From the NCBI GenBank assembly GCA_941918925.1, contig OW799236.1, forward strand, positions 120,415,062 to 120,479,061: a stretch of 64,000 nucleotides of DNA. The letters run 5' to 3'. Positions 1 through 11,999 of this stretch are shown in pieces. Both the position numbers and the translations under genes were made by a program. Each line of letters opens with the position of its first letter. Within the stretch, counting starts at the first letter, position 1. The notes under the pieces were generated by a model, which was not told the origin of the DNA, did not search any database, and was given only the letters and a program-made list of their open reading frames with translations. This DNA comes from Phyto melanocephala (taxonomy: Eukaryota; Arthropoda; Insecta; Diptera; Rhinophoridae).

Positions 1-660
1 ATTGACTTTCCCGATTTATTATGACAAAACTTATTTGTCCAGACAAAAATTTTGTTCAAAATGAATCGGTCAATCCAGGTAAATTTTGTATATACCACAC
101 ACTTACTGCATCAAACCAGCGATATTTAATATGGTCTTTTCCCGATAAAAATGTAAAGCAGTTCTATTTAATTAATTTGTTGGACAATTCGTAGAGACTT
201 ACAGAATTTGGAATATTTCATATTAAAGACACGGTGAAGAAGTAAAATAAGGCAGTATCCAATCAACAGAAACTTTTTTCCATCTTACTGCACACAGCTG
301 TCAAACTTTGTTTATATTAAAAATAAACAAAACAAAAGAAATAGAAAACAAAAAGTTTTAGCTTAGAAGTTCTTAAAAAAATTATTAATATTAAAAAAAA
401 ATCTTTCTATTGTTGTTTGTATTTATTGCCGCGATTCGTATGCACACAAAACTTACCTTTGATCAAAAGCAAAACGGTATTACAGAATAAGCAAATAAAA
501 CTTCAATTACAAATTTAATTTGTTAATGTTAATTATTGGTGACTTTTTTTTAATAAAAAAATCAAGTAAAATTAATATCAGTTTACCTGAAGCCAGTTCT
601 GCCCAATATTTGAATCATCATGTAAAATTGTATTTCTAAACTTAATTAATACCAGATCAC
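1..660. other. AT-rich sequence, no gene seen
   Basis: Short A- and T-runs with stops in all frames. I see no motif, repeat or coding segment I can support before the non-LTR remnant begins near 670. Confidence 0.6.
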
Positions 661-669
661 AACACTATT

Positions 670-1486
670 TTTTAGGCTGAGATCATAGCGATTACGGAAG
701 GAATTAAATGAATAAAGGAAACGAATAGCGAAACCCCGATTCGTATCTTTACGGATAGCCAATCAATGATTAAGATATTGAGAAAGGAGAAACTTGAATG
801 CCGGAACGTTTTGCAATGCAAGAGTGAGATAAACTCATATGCAAATTGTGAACATCTGGAGATAATATGGAAACCAAGCCATCACGGGCTGATCGGAAAC
901 GAGAAAGCCGACAAATTATCCTAAACGAGAGCTCTTCTAAGTACTATAACTGTGGAGAACGCCAAACCCCTTTAACGATTTAAGGATGAACTTAAACGTT
1001 GAGCGATGTCAGAAAATGGCAAAGCACTGATGTCGGTAAGGTGACAAGATCACTATGGGGTGACCCAAATCTTAGGAAATTAAAGGAGATTCTGAGACTA
1101 AGTAGACCTACACTTAGGAAACTAACCAGTGTGATTACAGGTCATACGGAGTTGAGAACTCATCTAGCTCGCATGAGATTATCTAAGGAGACAACATGTA
1201 CACTACCTCTGTCATTGTCCTGCGTTTGGGCATATTAGGCGCGAAAACTTTACAGTGGATACTATGGTTAGAATACCTGGGGAACTCGAGATCCATAAGG
1301 TGTTACATTAAGGGTACTGAGTTCTTGGACTAGTCCGTCATTTATGGGAAATTATGTTTATGGTTTTTGTTTGGGAATTCCGTTTTCCATATGGAGCGCA
1401 CAACATGCCAACTGGGCATAAGTGCATACCTGTCATGGGTTTGGGCTTTTATACCCCTCCTTTTCAACCTAACCTAACCTAATTAA
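670..1486 (+). mobile_element. non-LTR retrotransposon 3' part (RNase H and 3' UTR), degenerate
   Basis: From about 674 the plus strand reads as an RNase H domain: AEIIAITEGIK at the first acidic site, then IRIFTDSQSMIK, then IIWKPSHHGLIGNEKADKLS. The last string is the usual His/Asp C-terminal motif of RNase H in I/R1/LOA-type LINEs. A stop near 709 interrupts it. Downstream, 999-1238 keeps an open stretch (LRLSRPTLRKLTSVITGHTE) resembling the post-RNase H tail of such elements, where a cysteine cluster is expected but is degraded. The 3' UTR ends at about 1,486 with CCTAACCTAACCTAA. The same terminal ~80 bp recurs at 19,780-19,858 and, diverged, at 40,531-40,616. The reverse transcriptase is absent, so this is a 5'-truncated dead copy. 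The clade assignment is inference. Confidence 0.8.
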
Positions 1487-4400
1487 ATCGCACTGGAAAA
1501 TAAATTTAACTTTCGTTTTGATTTTTCTATATTTTTTATGATCATAATTCCCATTTTTTTAATATTTTAAAATAACTAAACGTGCAGTATTTATTTCTAT
1601 TACTACTGAAAATGTTATTCAAAACATGGGCTGCTAGCATTTATATAAATTTATTTAGGCCTTCAAGTGCGTCGTGAAATATAATTTGAAAATTTAAACT
1701 AAGACGCACTTACTTAGAAAAACTCTAAAACACACAACTTTTAAATTAATTTTTTTTTTAAACAGAAACATTTTTAATGCATTAATTTTATTTCCAGTCA
1801 ATTTAGCATTTCTTTAGCAAACCATTAGTCCCTTTTGTGTTTCTTTGTATTTATAAAAATTGTACTTTAAATACAAATTAACTTAAACTCTTAGTCGCTG
1901 CAATATAAACGTATGTCCTCAGCAGTACTTTATATGTTTGTATGTGCTTTAGTCTACTAAGTACTATTTTTATTTATTTTTGAATTCATTGCCTGGTCGT
2001 ATTTCATTTTTTTCTCCCCCTAAAATAATTGCTGTTATTATAAGTAATAACCTCTCCTAAAAAGGAAAACAATATATTCTATAGATAAAATTAAGAAAAC
2101 AAATAAAATTACAATGGGGTTCATGAACTTGTTTCATTGCCTTTATCCAAAATAAATACAAAAGTGAGTAGCTAAGAAAGGAAAAAGTTTTTAAAGCCAT
2201 ACTTTTGTTTATTTTTTCTACGTTATTGTTGCAATATGTATTATAATTGGTATTATTTACCAATAATTGCTTTCTGGCAACAGAATAAAGTTCACAACAG
2301 AATTTTTTTTTCCTTTTCTTTGTTATTTTTTCTTGCGAAAAATTAAAATTTATGTACATTGTCGGTTGTTAGTGTAAAGGCAGTAATGTACAGAGTACAG
2401 TGGGTTTGGCAAGAAGTTAAGTGTTATACAAATATAAATATATGTGTCATATATCAAAGCCGTGTAAAGTACACTAGATATTTTAAGATGACCGTAACTC
2501 TAGTAAAACTTAAAATTGCTCCAATAAAGTGCATCTCTATACGTTGTCATTTAAAATTAAATTATCTTTATGATTTGTAATTGCATTTGCCAATAATAAA
2601 AACTTAAGTCTGATCAGATTTAATATAATTTATATCTTACATTTCTTCAAGATCTTAACCTTATTCTTTAACTTTAATTTTTTAAACTTTTAATACAAAC
2701 AATAGTATTGCATTGTCTCTTAGAAGAAAATAAAAAAAAAATACCATTTTCACTTCAATGTAAAATTACAATTAGAATCTGAAAATATTAGTCTTATATA
2801 CTTATATAGGTTTCTATCGTTTCTATCAGGAGCCTAGTATCGAAACAAAATCCTTCTATCTAGATCTGTAGTGAGATTTACTTACTTGTTTTAACGATAA
2901 TCGTATTGTTAAATAAGTAAGCAATAATTTTATCGATTTCGGTATTCAGCAACATATTTCAACGACAGTTGTTATTATTATCAAAATGACAATAATTTTT
3001 TGGTTTTTTTATTTTACTGACAAAAAATTGAACTTTATAGTCCACTCAAAACCCATTTGTTTAAGTGTTGGCTATGGCGCGACTACCTATAGGAGTGATG
3101 TTAATGATGAATTTATTTACGCACCATTAATGAAAAAGATGACACTTTAATGTACCAGTTGTCGAGTATTAAAAACAATTTAATGGATCGCATAACCATT
3201 AGTGCAAACAACAATAAGCGTCGACCAATTTAATGATTATCGTATCGTTAGAAGTTAGTGAATCGCACCACTGGTCATAAGAATAGTTTAAACTTGTTTG
3301 CTTGTCACCTCAATTTCAATTTGACTGCGCCACATGTGAACTCGACCACTTCTATGACTGCCTTTGGGCTTCCCTTTAATAGAGGTTCTAGTAGTGCCTC
3401 TGAGCGGTTTTCTTCACCTGTAGCCTATCTGATTTTATACCCGTCTTAGTGTTTCAGTTTTTATAGATGACTGGTCCGTTTCTTGCCATAGTCTACTGTT
3501 TGATATGGTTTATGGTCGGAAAACTTGAAGATTTTTCTAAGTCTTAGAATATACTTAAATACCTTAAAAACAAACTATCTTTTTTTAAAGAGCCCAAGAG
3601 AAATAAGTTTTCTCTATGCAAAAATTTTTGGATTTTATATTGCCTAAGTCTCTGTTAGACCATTTAACCTAAGTATCTTAAATTCATACTTTGACGAAAC
3701 TAAAGGTATCCCCAGCAGATTGCAAATGAATATGCAATAGAAATTTATTATATATAAAGAAGCATAACCCATCACAGTTATTTGACTTTTGTAGCATATC
3801 TCCCCCCGAGGGCATATCTTCGTGGGTAGTGTCAGGCCAAAGTGTATTGTCAGTACGGGATAGAGAAGTGAAAAAAATACCTCTGGTTTCTTGAAGCCAT
3901 AAGTTCGGAGAGCTAAAACTCTGATCAAAGCATACGTTTGAGGCTCACCAGAGACCTAGGTGGTACAACGGAAATCATTTAGCGCACAGAATTCCTTTTA
4001 CACTGGTTATTCTAAATCATAATTCGTAGCCATATTGCAAGTACCCTTGTCAAGTCATCGTAAAAAATATGTACTGGCTGTAAAAAATTTGTGGTCAAGT
4101 TCAATGTATGTAGATCTTAGTTTTATATACCTTACTGATATTAATGCGCTTTTATTTGCTATATTTTCTGTTCAATTACAAATACCATGTTAACTAAATA
4201 CCTTCGCGAAAATGTTTTGTGTAATAAATTTGTAGCAAAAAAGTTTTTAAAATAGACAAACTTTTAAGAAAAAATATTTAACCACTTTCCATACCAAAAG
4301 CTTTTTACAGTTATGCCATAATACAAATAAATATATTTGCTACTTAGCAATAATCAACATTAAAATGCATTGACATGTTCATTTTGTTAGATGATATCCC

Positions 4401-5732
4401 AAATATTTATTCTTTAATTCCTCTGTCGCAAATTTTTCGTCAACTATACTGAGCAAACAATTTTTTTTAATAAGAAGATTAAAGAGAGGTAGGTATCAAT
4501 TCAAAGATCTTATTTATGGATCCTAAATCATCTTTGCTGTCACAAAAACGCAAAAAATTTTATTTTCATAAATAAGCTATCAATTAAACTACAAATAAAA
4601 ATGTCAGTTATATTTAAAATAGTTTTTAAATCGTCAAACTACGGCCTTCATGAAAGTCTTACCTCAAGGCAATTTGCATCAATTCAGTAAAAACATTAAA
4701 ACAAAATCCTTGTTCTCATCGCTAACTCCCATCTTTAATAAATTTTTTTCTAAGATTGTATTTTGCTCTACTGTAACCGACTTTTTATAAACATGTGTAC
4801 ATTTTTTTTATTTTAAGATCAAAAACTTCTCATTTATCCCCTAATTCAAGGGAACTTTGTTTTTTTTTTTAGAAATTTCTTTAGCTCAAAATATAATTTC
4901 GTGGTAAATTTGTATTGGAATAAGAGAAGTGATAGAGTCTAAAAAAAAGAATAAGTAAATAAATAAAACTTAGCAAAGAACAAGAAAGAATAATACAAAA
5001 GTTAAAATTTATTTCTTTAGAAAATAATTTTTTTTTCTTCCTTTGTTGTAATAAAAAAAAATATAACAAAAACCATTAGCACCTAATAAAATTGATACCA
5101 TGGTTATTTTAATAAACAACGAGCTTCCCTAGTAAAAACTAGGTTACAGTAACAGGGAGAGTGAGAGAGGACACAAGGATTTTTAAGCAGTCATTTAAAT
5201 TATATATGTAAGATATCAAATAAAATTGTTATCCCATTCAATAATTTTCTCTGAATTTAATATTACGCTTTAAATACAAAAAGTGTTTAAAGCCTGTAAT
5301 TAAAAATACCGCATTTGACAAATTTAAAGCTTTCCTTTGTGCTTTTGTTATAATCATTTAATGTTATAGTATAATTTGTTTAGTGAAGCGTTAAATCATT
5401 AAGACAATTTTAATTAAATGTAATTACTTAAGACTGAGACACAAGAAAATAGTAAATTTTACAAATGAACAGTAACATTTGTACAAATCGTATATACCTG
5501 AATGACATAGTATTAATACCCTGTAGGAAAATATCTGTAGTGAATTAGCACTGAATCAATAATAAATTTTTCATTTGAGCTATTAACCAATTCTAATCCA
5601 CTCAATTTTCTTTGGTTTTGGTGAGTTTTGTCGACAATATTACCGCATAGTAGTTGTTGTGACTTTGAGACACTTGACCCCAAAATTTTTGCACGGTACT
5701 TATGCTCATGTTAAACTATATAAATGTATAGA
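1487..5732. other. long AT-rich stretch without a recognised gene
   Basis: Only short open frames (60-100 codons) with biased, low-complexity composition occur here. The minus-strand frame 3,644-3,928 (94 codons) has no motif I recognise. Around 3,060-3,260 the sequence is more complex than its surroundings, but I could not match it to a family. If the gene model at 15.7-39.1 kb is right, this lies within the next intron. Confidence 0.5.
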
Positions 5733-6562
5733 TCGGGTGTTTAAACGTGAAGTTTAGTTTTTAATAGATTTATTCTGACAGATCACACTTGGCAATTGTC
5801 AAAATATTTTGTGAATTTTTTTCAGTATCCTCTGGCAAGTCATCGTGAAAAAACTTACACCACAACAGTTTCTTCAAATTGTTCAGCTGCATTATGGAAA
5901 AATCGTTTTGTGAAAAATGTTTTTTGGTGTTTTTGTTCAGTGATTAGGTACATTTCTGTTTTAATCGAATAGTAAACAATATTGCCATCAATGGTAATCT
6001 TTATCGCACCATGTTTAAGACTTTTTGCTTTATGAAAACAATTAACTTGTTTTAAAATCATTTCAGTAGGCACTGAATTTCACATTTTATTGCGGTAAAT
6101 TGGTCTCTATGTGCAAGTAAATGTTTAACTTTATCCCACCATGTTAACGAATTTTCTGAAATTCCGACACATGGTCTAGATAAGCTCTGGTTTCAACAAG
6201 ACAATGAGCAAAACAATTGACTTGTTTAATAATTTTGCTGAGAACTTAACTTTACGATTTGCTTCGGTAAATTGGCAACGGTAGATTTGCGGGAAAAAGC
6301 CAACTATGATTGACGCTATTGAAGCCAACCTTACTTGTGTTATTCGAAAGATACCAGCGGTTATGATCAAACGAGTTACCGAAAATTTAGTCTTCTCAAT
6401 AGACCATCTCAGAAGTAGCTTGGGCCAACTTTCACAAAATATCATTTTCAAACTGTAAAGGTCGTACATTTCTTTTAAGCGATAACAAAACTTAAAAATT
6501 TCAATTTCAAAGTTCTGTTTTATTTCACATTATATATCAAACCTCGTGAAAAATCACCCTAT
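5733..6562 (+). mobile_element. mariner/IS630-like transposon remnant, internally deleted
   Basis: The plus strand at about 5,850-5,900 reads as the N-terminal helix-turn-helix (QFLQIVQLHYGKI). A later segment near 6,170-6,210 reads HGLDKLWFQQDNEQN, matching the WFQQDGATCHTA motif that holds the second catalytic Asp. The C-terminal tail (IRKIPAVMIKRVTEN, then LRSSLGQLSQNIIFKL) runs to a stop near 6,458. Numerous stops and a missing centre show it is dead. The outer ends GGTGTTTAAACGTGAAGTTT and the inverse GGTGATTTTTCACGAGGTTT look like diverged terminal inverted repeats, giving about 830 bp. The family name rests on motif recognition only. Confidence 0.72.
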
Positions 6563-7330
6563 ATGTATATATTCAACTTTATTTCTTCAACAAAGTGTAC
6601 AATTCACACATGAATTAGCACTACAACAAAACCTATGTCATTACTTAGTTCATTTGTACACATTTCTATATCTCTAAAAGCTTTAATAAGTAATTAAAAT
6701 CAAAGACAAAACCTATAAAGTTGGCATGTGTAAATGTGTGTTTGTGATTGGAATAAACTTTAAACCAAAAGCATTTTAATTCTAACTATTTATAGTTACA
6801 ATTATGGAAACAACATGGTGTGTTCGTAAGAAAATATTTTGTATATTTAATATGATTTCTTTTAAGCATTAATGTAATTAATAATTGTGTTTGAGTAAAA
6901 TATTTAACAATTAGGCACATTTATTTCTAATTGCATACGAAACGTATAAAATTTAAATACAAACGTTTTACTATAAATATCAAAAATAGTTTCCATTGAT
7001 GCAGAGTAAGGTGATAGTAGAAAATGGTAAGTAGTCGTCACTACTAAATAACCTTGTTATTGTATTCTACTAACTGAAAAAATTACTGCTTAAAAGGGTT
7101 TGATTTTTTGAATTATTGATTTTTTTTTACATTTTTAATTTATTTAAAAAATTTTATTTAATTGTTTTAATTTCTTTTAAATATATATAAATTAGACGCA
7201 TACAAAAAAATAAAAAAAGATATAATTTTTAGTATCAAACAAGAAAAACTAAACAAACTAAAAGAAAACACTTACTGCCTGCAATAACTAGTTGAAGCTG
7301 TTTCTGGCTTTTATTAAAAAAAAAACAAAA

Positions 7331-7475
7331 AACAAGTAAGAGCACTATATTCGGCTCTGCCGAATCTCTTATTCCCCGCAACAATTTTGTGTACATTTAA
7401 AGCACAATATTTATTATTTTGTTAATAGCTATGGCATAATCTCTTTATAATAAAATATGTATCACTTTCTTTGTA
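7331..7475 (-). mobile_element. 3' terminus of Helentron-like (DINE-1-like) element, long form
   Basis: Begins ACAAGTAAGAGCACTATATT, then a short hairpin (CGGCTCTGCCG), and continues into a stretch matching 62,257-62,399 and the complement of 54,460-54,605. The 3' hairpin followed by a conserved tail suits a Helentron-type non-autonomous element. A mariner MITE follows at 7,476 at the same internal position as in the two other long copies. Here the rest of the host element is missing. Confidence 0.65.
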
Positions 7476-7810
7476 GAGGATGGTTAAATTTTAAGGGCCC
7501 ATGTTGAAGGTGAACTACACATAGTCTTTAAATTTGTTTTCTGCATTTCATTTGACATTTCTCAATCTCAAACTTACTCAATTTGATCCGTGGAAAGATA
7601 CGCAAATGAGCAACGCTTTAAAGTTATTCAGGTTTTTTATAAAAATGGGCGTTCAAGTCAAAATGCGTTTTGTGCAATTCGTAATTATTTTGGCCAACAT
7701 AATCGTTCAAATTCGTCCACAATCGTAAGACATAAGAAAAATATTTAAATTTCTGCAAAACAGGTCTGTATAATATGTGAGAACATCTCTGAATGCGTTC
7801 TTAGTTCGTT
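7476..7810 (+). mobile_element. mariner-like MITE, truncated copy
   Basis: Starts after TA with GAGGATGGTTAAATTTTAAG, the terminal inverted repeat also seen at 62,400 and, inverted, at 54,458. From about 7,591 it encodes, in a frame with GTG in place of ATG, the transposase helix-turn-helix (ERYANEQRFKVIQVFYKNGR, then NAFCAIRNYFGQHNRSN). The DDE domain is absent. The copy breaks at about 7,810, where the GC-rich repeat family of 7,811-9,395 begins. Confidence 0.75.
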
Positions 7811-8049
7811 CGGCAGGTGGTTTGAATAAAGTTTTCGTGCGTGCGTCGCCAGAATAAAAATTAATTAATTATAAAAATAAATTCAACAATATTTTGAAAA
7901 AATATGGCTTTATCTCTCATTTCGCAAAATTTTAAATATGGCCTTACCTCTCAATGATTGGGCAGTAAGGCCATTATGGGTTTATTTTCCATTCAATTGA
8001 GCAATAAAGCCATCATGGCCTTATCTCACATGGTATGAGAGCACCCCCT
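7811..8049 (+). mobile_element. partial copy of the foldback-type repeat
   Basis: Matches the right arm of 8,465-9,395 from CGGCAGGTGG through the CCATCATGGCCTTATCTCAC end to GCACCCCCTA. Only one arm is present, joined abruptly to the mariner MITE at its left. Confidence 0.75.
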
Positions 8050-8456
8050 AGTTTTCCCAGTGTCGCAGATTCATGCTAAAAAGTGGATCAAATTAAGACG
8101 TCAACATCAGTTTTACATGACTGAATATTTTCCATATCGTGGTTCAGAGGTAAAAGGGCCATAACTCAAATAATTAGAACTTTACAGGAGATGAGATTAG
8201 AAGGCATAAACATAATAGAAACTGTATTATCACAATATTATTTATTTTGTAAATTGCTTGTAGATCTGTTATTTTTAATATTAATGCATTAAATTTTTGT
8301 ATCGAGATGTATTTCTGTAAAATGTATTGAAGTCACTAAAAAAACTAAACTTCGTAAAAATAATAAGTTAGGGCCTTTCTACTTGTTACCATCGATATAC
8401 CCTTTTAAACTCTTTTACTAGCTTGTGAGTAGATTCATAAATTTAAATTTTATTTA
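8050..8456. other. unassigned spacer between two repeat copies
   Basis: AT-rich sequence between the partial copy and the complete element. No coding motif or repeat identified. Confidence 0.4.
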
Positions 8457-8464
8457 TATTTTTT

Positions 8465-9395
8465 GGGGGGTGCTTTAATACCATGTGAGATAAGGCCATG
8501 ATGGCTTTATCTCTCATTCAAGAGAGAGATAAAACCTTTTTTTTTTAATTTGAATGGGAGGTAAAGCCATCATGGCCTTATCTCACATTAGCAATATTAG
8601 AAAATGGCTTTATCTCTCATTTCAGTTCTGAAGAACTTTTGCATTTTACATTGATTATTTAATACTTTTCTTATTTTTATAATTAATTAATTTTTATTCT
8701 TGTGACGCACGCAAGAAAACTTTATTCAGCGAAGCCACCTGCTGCGTCCAACTGGAGGATAAAACCCGTAAGCACGGCCGCAGGCCGCCACGCGGAAAAA
8801 CTTTAGTAGATTCCAATAATAATAACATTCTGTAAAAAAATGTCTTCTCAGAGACACTAAAAATAAGTATTGTAATCTGGCCTCGCATACTAAAGTTTTT
8901 CCGCGTGGCGGCCTGCGGCCGTGCTTATGGGTTTTCTCCTCCAGTTGGACGCGCCAGGTGGCTTCGCCGAATAAAATTTTCCTGCGTACGTCACAAGAAT
9001 AAAAAAATTTCTCTTCCCGGAAACACTAAAGTAAAGTATTGGAATCTGGCTTCGCATACTAAAGTTTTTCTGCGTTGCGGCCTGCGGCCGTGCTTACGGG
9101 TTTTCTCCTCCAGTTGAACGCGGCAGGTGGCTTCGCTGAATAAAGTTTTCCTGCGTGCGTCACAAGAATAAAAATTTATTAATTACAAAAATAATTATAA
9201 CAATATTCTGAAAAAATATGGCTTTATCTCTCATTTGCGAAAAAAAATATGGCTTTATCTCTTATTTCGCAAAATTTTAAATATGGCCTTACCTCTCAAT
9301 GATTGGGCAATAAGGCCATTATGGCTTTAACTCCCATTCAATTGAGCAGTAAAGCCATCATGGCCTTATCTCACATGGTATTAAAGCACCCCCCC
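8465..9395. mobile_element. 931-bp foldback-type DNA element with 8-bp target duplication
   Basis: The left end GGGGGGTGCTTTAATACCAT is mirrored by the right end ATGGTATTAAAGCACCCCCC. Both are flanked by TATTTTTT (8,457-8,464 and 9,396-9,403). The inverted arms are long: imperfect palindromic units built on GGCCATGATGGC, an AT-rich spacer, then a GC-rich block (GGCGGCCTGCGGCCGTGC) about 100 bp long. The GC-rich block occurs once inverted (near 8,735-8,810) and twice direct (near 8,893-8,960 and 9,060-9,135). No transposase is encoded, and the overlapping open frames are read-throughs of the GC-rich block. The 8-bp duplication would suit hAT, P or Merlin mobilisation, but the termini do not identify one. 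Confidence 0.75.
8854..9190 (+). repeat. direct ~169-bp duplication inside the foldback element
   Basis: ACACTAA at 8,854 and at 9,023 each begin the same series: an AATCTGGC segment, CGCATACTAAAGTTTTT, the GC-rich block, and the ACAAGAATAAAAA segment. The spacing is 169 bp and the copies differ at scattered bases. Confidence 0.7.
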
Positions 9396-9403
9396 TATTT
9401 TTT

Positions 9404-11040
9404 AATAAATGCCTTTTTCACTAGTAAATATCTTTACGTCAATTTCGTTAATGCGGTCCAACCTTTTTAACACATGAGTACTTTACTATGAGAAAATTAT
9501 GCGATTATAATTTCCAAATCCTAAATACTTTCATAATTTTGTATCACCGTCCCGCTTTGATATGCAAAATATTTTAATAAAGTATGATAAGCATCTCCTA
9601 TTAATTACAGCTTTTCAGGTTATTTAATATAACATTCTACAAATTTTCATATTTGCTAAATTTAGTTTTACACGTTACTTAACAACTAAAACAGAGAGAA
9701 AATAACAACAACAAAAACAAATTCTTAAATCTCAAATAGCAGTCATTTATTATTTTATTTACAGCAATAAATCAGCAGAAGATGTAATACATTTTATGCT
9801 GCTTTTCAAATATGAATAACACTGCAACGTGAAACAAAGGAAACAGACAAAAACGAAAAACAAGTTGTCATAATTTATATTATAACTGCAAACATATGTA
9901 TACAAAACAAAAAGAAAAAAATATTAATAATACTTGTGTATTTAATGTTTGTATGTACACTGCTCATCCTTGTTAACTTACACACTGACATCTTTTTTAA
10001 ATTAAATAAAAACTTAACAGCAACAAAAGTATGAAAATGATAAATAAGAGCACGACACAAAAAAAAGATATACGGAAGCAAATACATGTGCAAGTAGTTA
10101 TATGTAGGTGTGTGTTCGTTGTGGAAATTAAATGGCAACTATTTTTATTAAAAATATATTTTACTTTTTGTTCAAGCATACCATTTTAGTTGAAACTTTA
10201 TTAAATTTTAAAGTGTTTTTATTTAGCCTTAAAACATCTACATTGTTGCAATAAAATCTATTGCTATAAATCAAGGAATGAATTGTGGTTTAGTCTGCCT
10301 GTTCGACAAAAATTATTTGCTTAATTAATAATAATTTTCTTAAATTTATATTAAACCAAAAAAAAATTTTGTGTAAACACGCTTTCAGTTGAATAAATAT
10401 AGATTATGATAAGCAAGTATGTATGTATATTTATTTACATATGTATGTATCTTTTTTATTTAATATCCTTGTAAGACCAGCCACAAAAATACAAATAATT
10501 TTTGTAAATAAATGAGAAAGCTTAAACTAAAATATCTTCCTATGCTGGTATTTAAGCCATAGAGAATATATGTGTGTATGTAGTAGTGGGTAAGTAAATT
10601 TATTTGTGTTTATCATTATGATTGTCAAATTATTTGAGTGAGAGAAGTGTAGTTAAAATAAGAGGTCCCATTACCTATATTAGATTCATGGAATTTCTAC
10701 TAGTATTAAAAAAGAGAATTTCTAATAAATTTTTCACTGATTTGTAGATTTTATTGGCCATAGGCTTCACGACATAAATCACAACAATTAAAAAATGCTT
10801 GGAATTGGTCTTTGTATATCTATAACACAGTTTTTTTCCCTTTTGTTTTAATTTTAATAATTTCAAATTTCAATTCAAAGTAATAACTTTTTATTTCAAG
10901 TTTAGTATTTATTTAAATGTTTTAAGCAAACTTAAACTGCAAATCATTTATTGTAGAACAAAAATAAAAACTAATATGTTTGACAGCTGCAGACAAGTTA
11001 TTAAAGAAAAAGTTGGTACCGGTGATGAATAGTATATAAA
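9404..11040. other. AT-rich stretch without a recognised gene
   Basis: Only low-complexity short frames on both strands and scattered GTATGT/ACATAC runs (for example 10,420-10,450). No transposon motif or splice-flanked exon was found. Confidence 0.5.
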
Positions 11041-11042
11041 CT

Positions 11043-11100
11043 AGTAAGAGCACTATATTCGGCCGTGCAGAATCTTTTATACCCACACCAATTTTCCTTA
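11043..11100 (-). mobile_element. solo 3' terminus of a Helentron-like element
   Basis: AGTAAGAGCACTATATTCGG plus the hairpin and TTTTATACCCACACCAATTTT match the ends at 7,331, 54,605 and 62,257. Similarity stops within about 60 bp, so only the terminal stub remains. Confidence 0.65.
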
Positions 11101-11999
11101 CTTTTATAGCTAGGGATTTTTCAAAAGTTTTAAATATTTTCGCATATCGTATTTTTATCAAACATTTAATTTTGTTTATGTGGATGAGTTATTTTCTTTT
11201 TCCGGATTAAAGTGCTTATGTACAGAAAAGCTTGCGGTAGTCTCTTTTATCCTCTTTAATGTGTATATGTATAAGCGCTTACAAATTATAAGTCAAATTA
11301 ATTACCTACTTGTTGTTGTCGGTTAAGACAATAATTTGTCAGCATTAAAGTCATAGAAAAGGAAAACGCACATAAAACATAATTCTCTCTTGAGTAAAAT
11401 TAGACGATATAATTCATAAAGTCATGGCAACAAATTCCAACAATTACAAACATATTTACAGAGTAAATTACCAGAACAAATATTTGATATGCTAGAATAT
11501 TTTCGCTTTTCCTTTTATTTTGTTCATTTGTTTCCCCTTTTTCATTAGCAAAGTAATTAATAATTTTTACCCCGGAGATCATGTTACAGCAACACATTAA
11601 TAATTGTTATTTATTATAAAATATTGGTACACTGATTACACGCTTTTGAAGGCAGATACACGAAATCTAATCAACTAAGGTTATGGGAAAGGTTTTTGAA
11701 AGATTAAAATCTATACAACTTTTTGAAGTGTCATGAAAATTTTTGAAACCCTTTCTATTGAATTATTGTTTTATTTTTTATTAAATATTTTATTTATTTG
11801 TTCGTGATTTTTTTTATTTTTTTTTTTGTAAAACTAAGTTTTTAAGAAATTTTACCTACCTTCCATTCTGATGTAAATTGTTTTAAAAACTTGGTTTTAA
11901 GCTCTCATTATTTTTTTTTATTTATGTACAGCTCGTTGTTAGTTTTAAATAAAATAAATATTTTTAGGATAATTACTTTAATAGCTTTTATTATGATGG

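Noticed and set aside
8694..9117. Open frames over the GC-rich blocks
   Set aside because: They arise because GC-rich repeat copies have few stops. The translations differ between copies and contain no motif.
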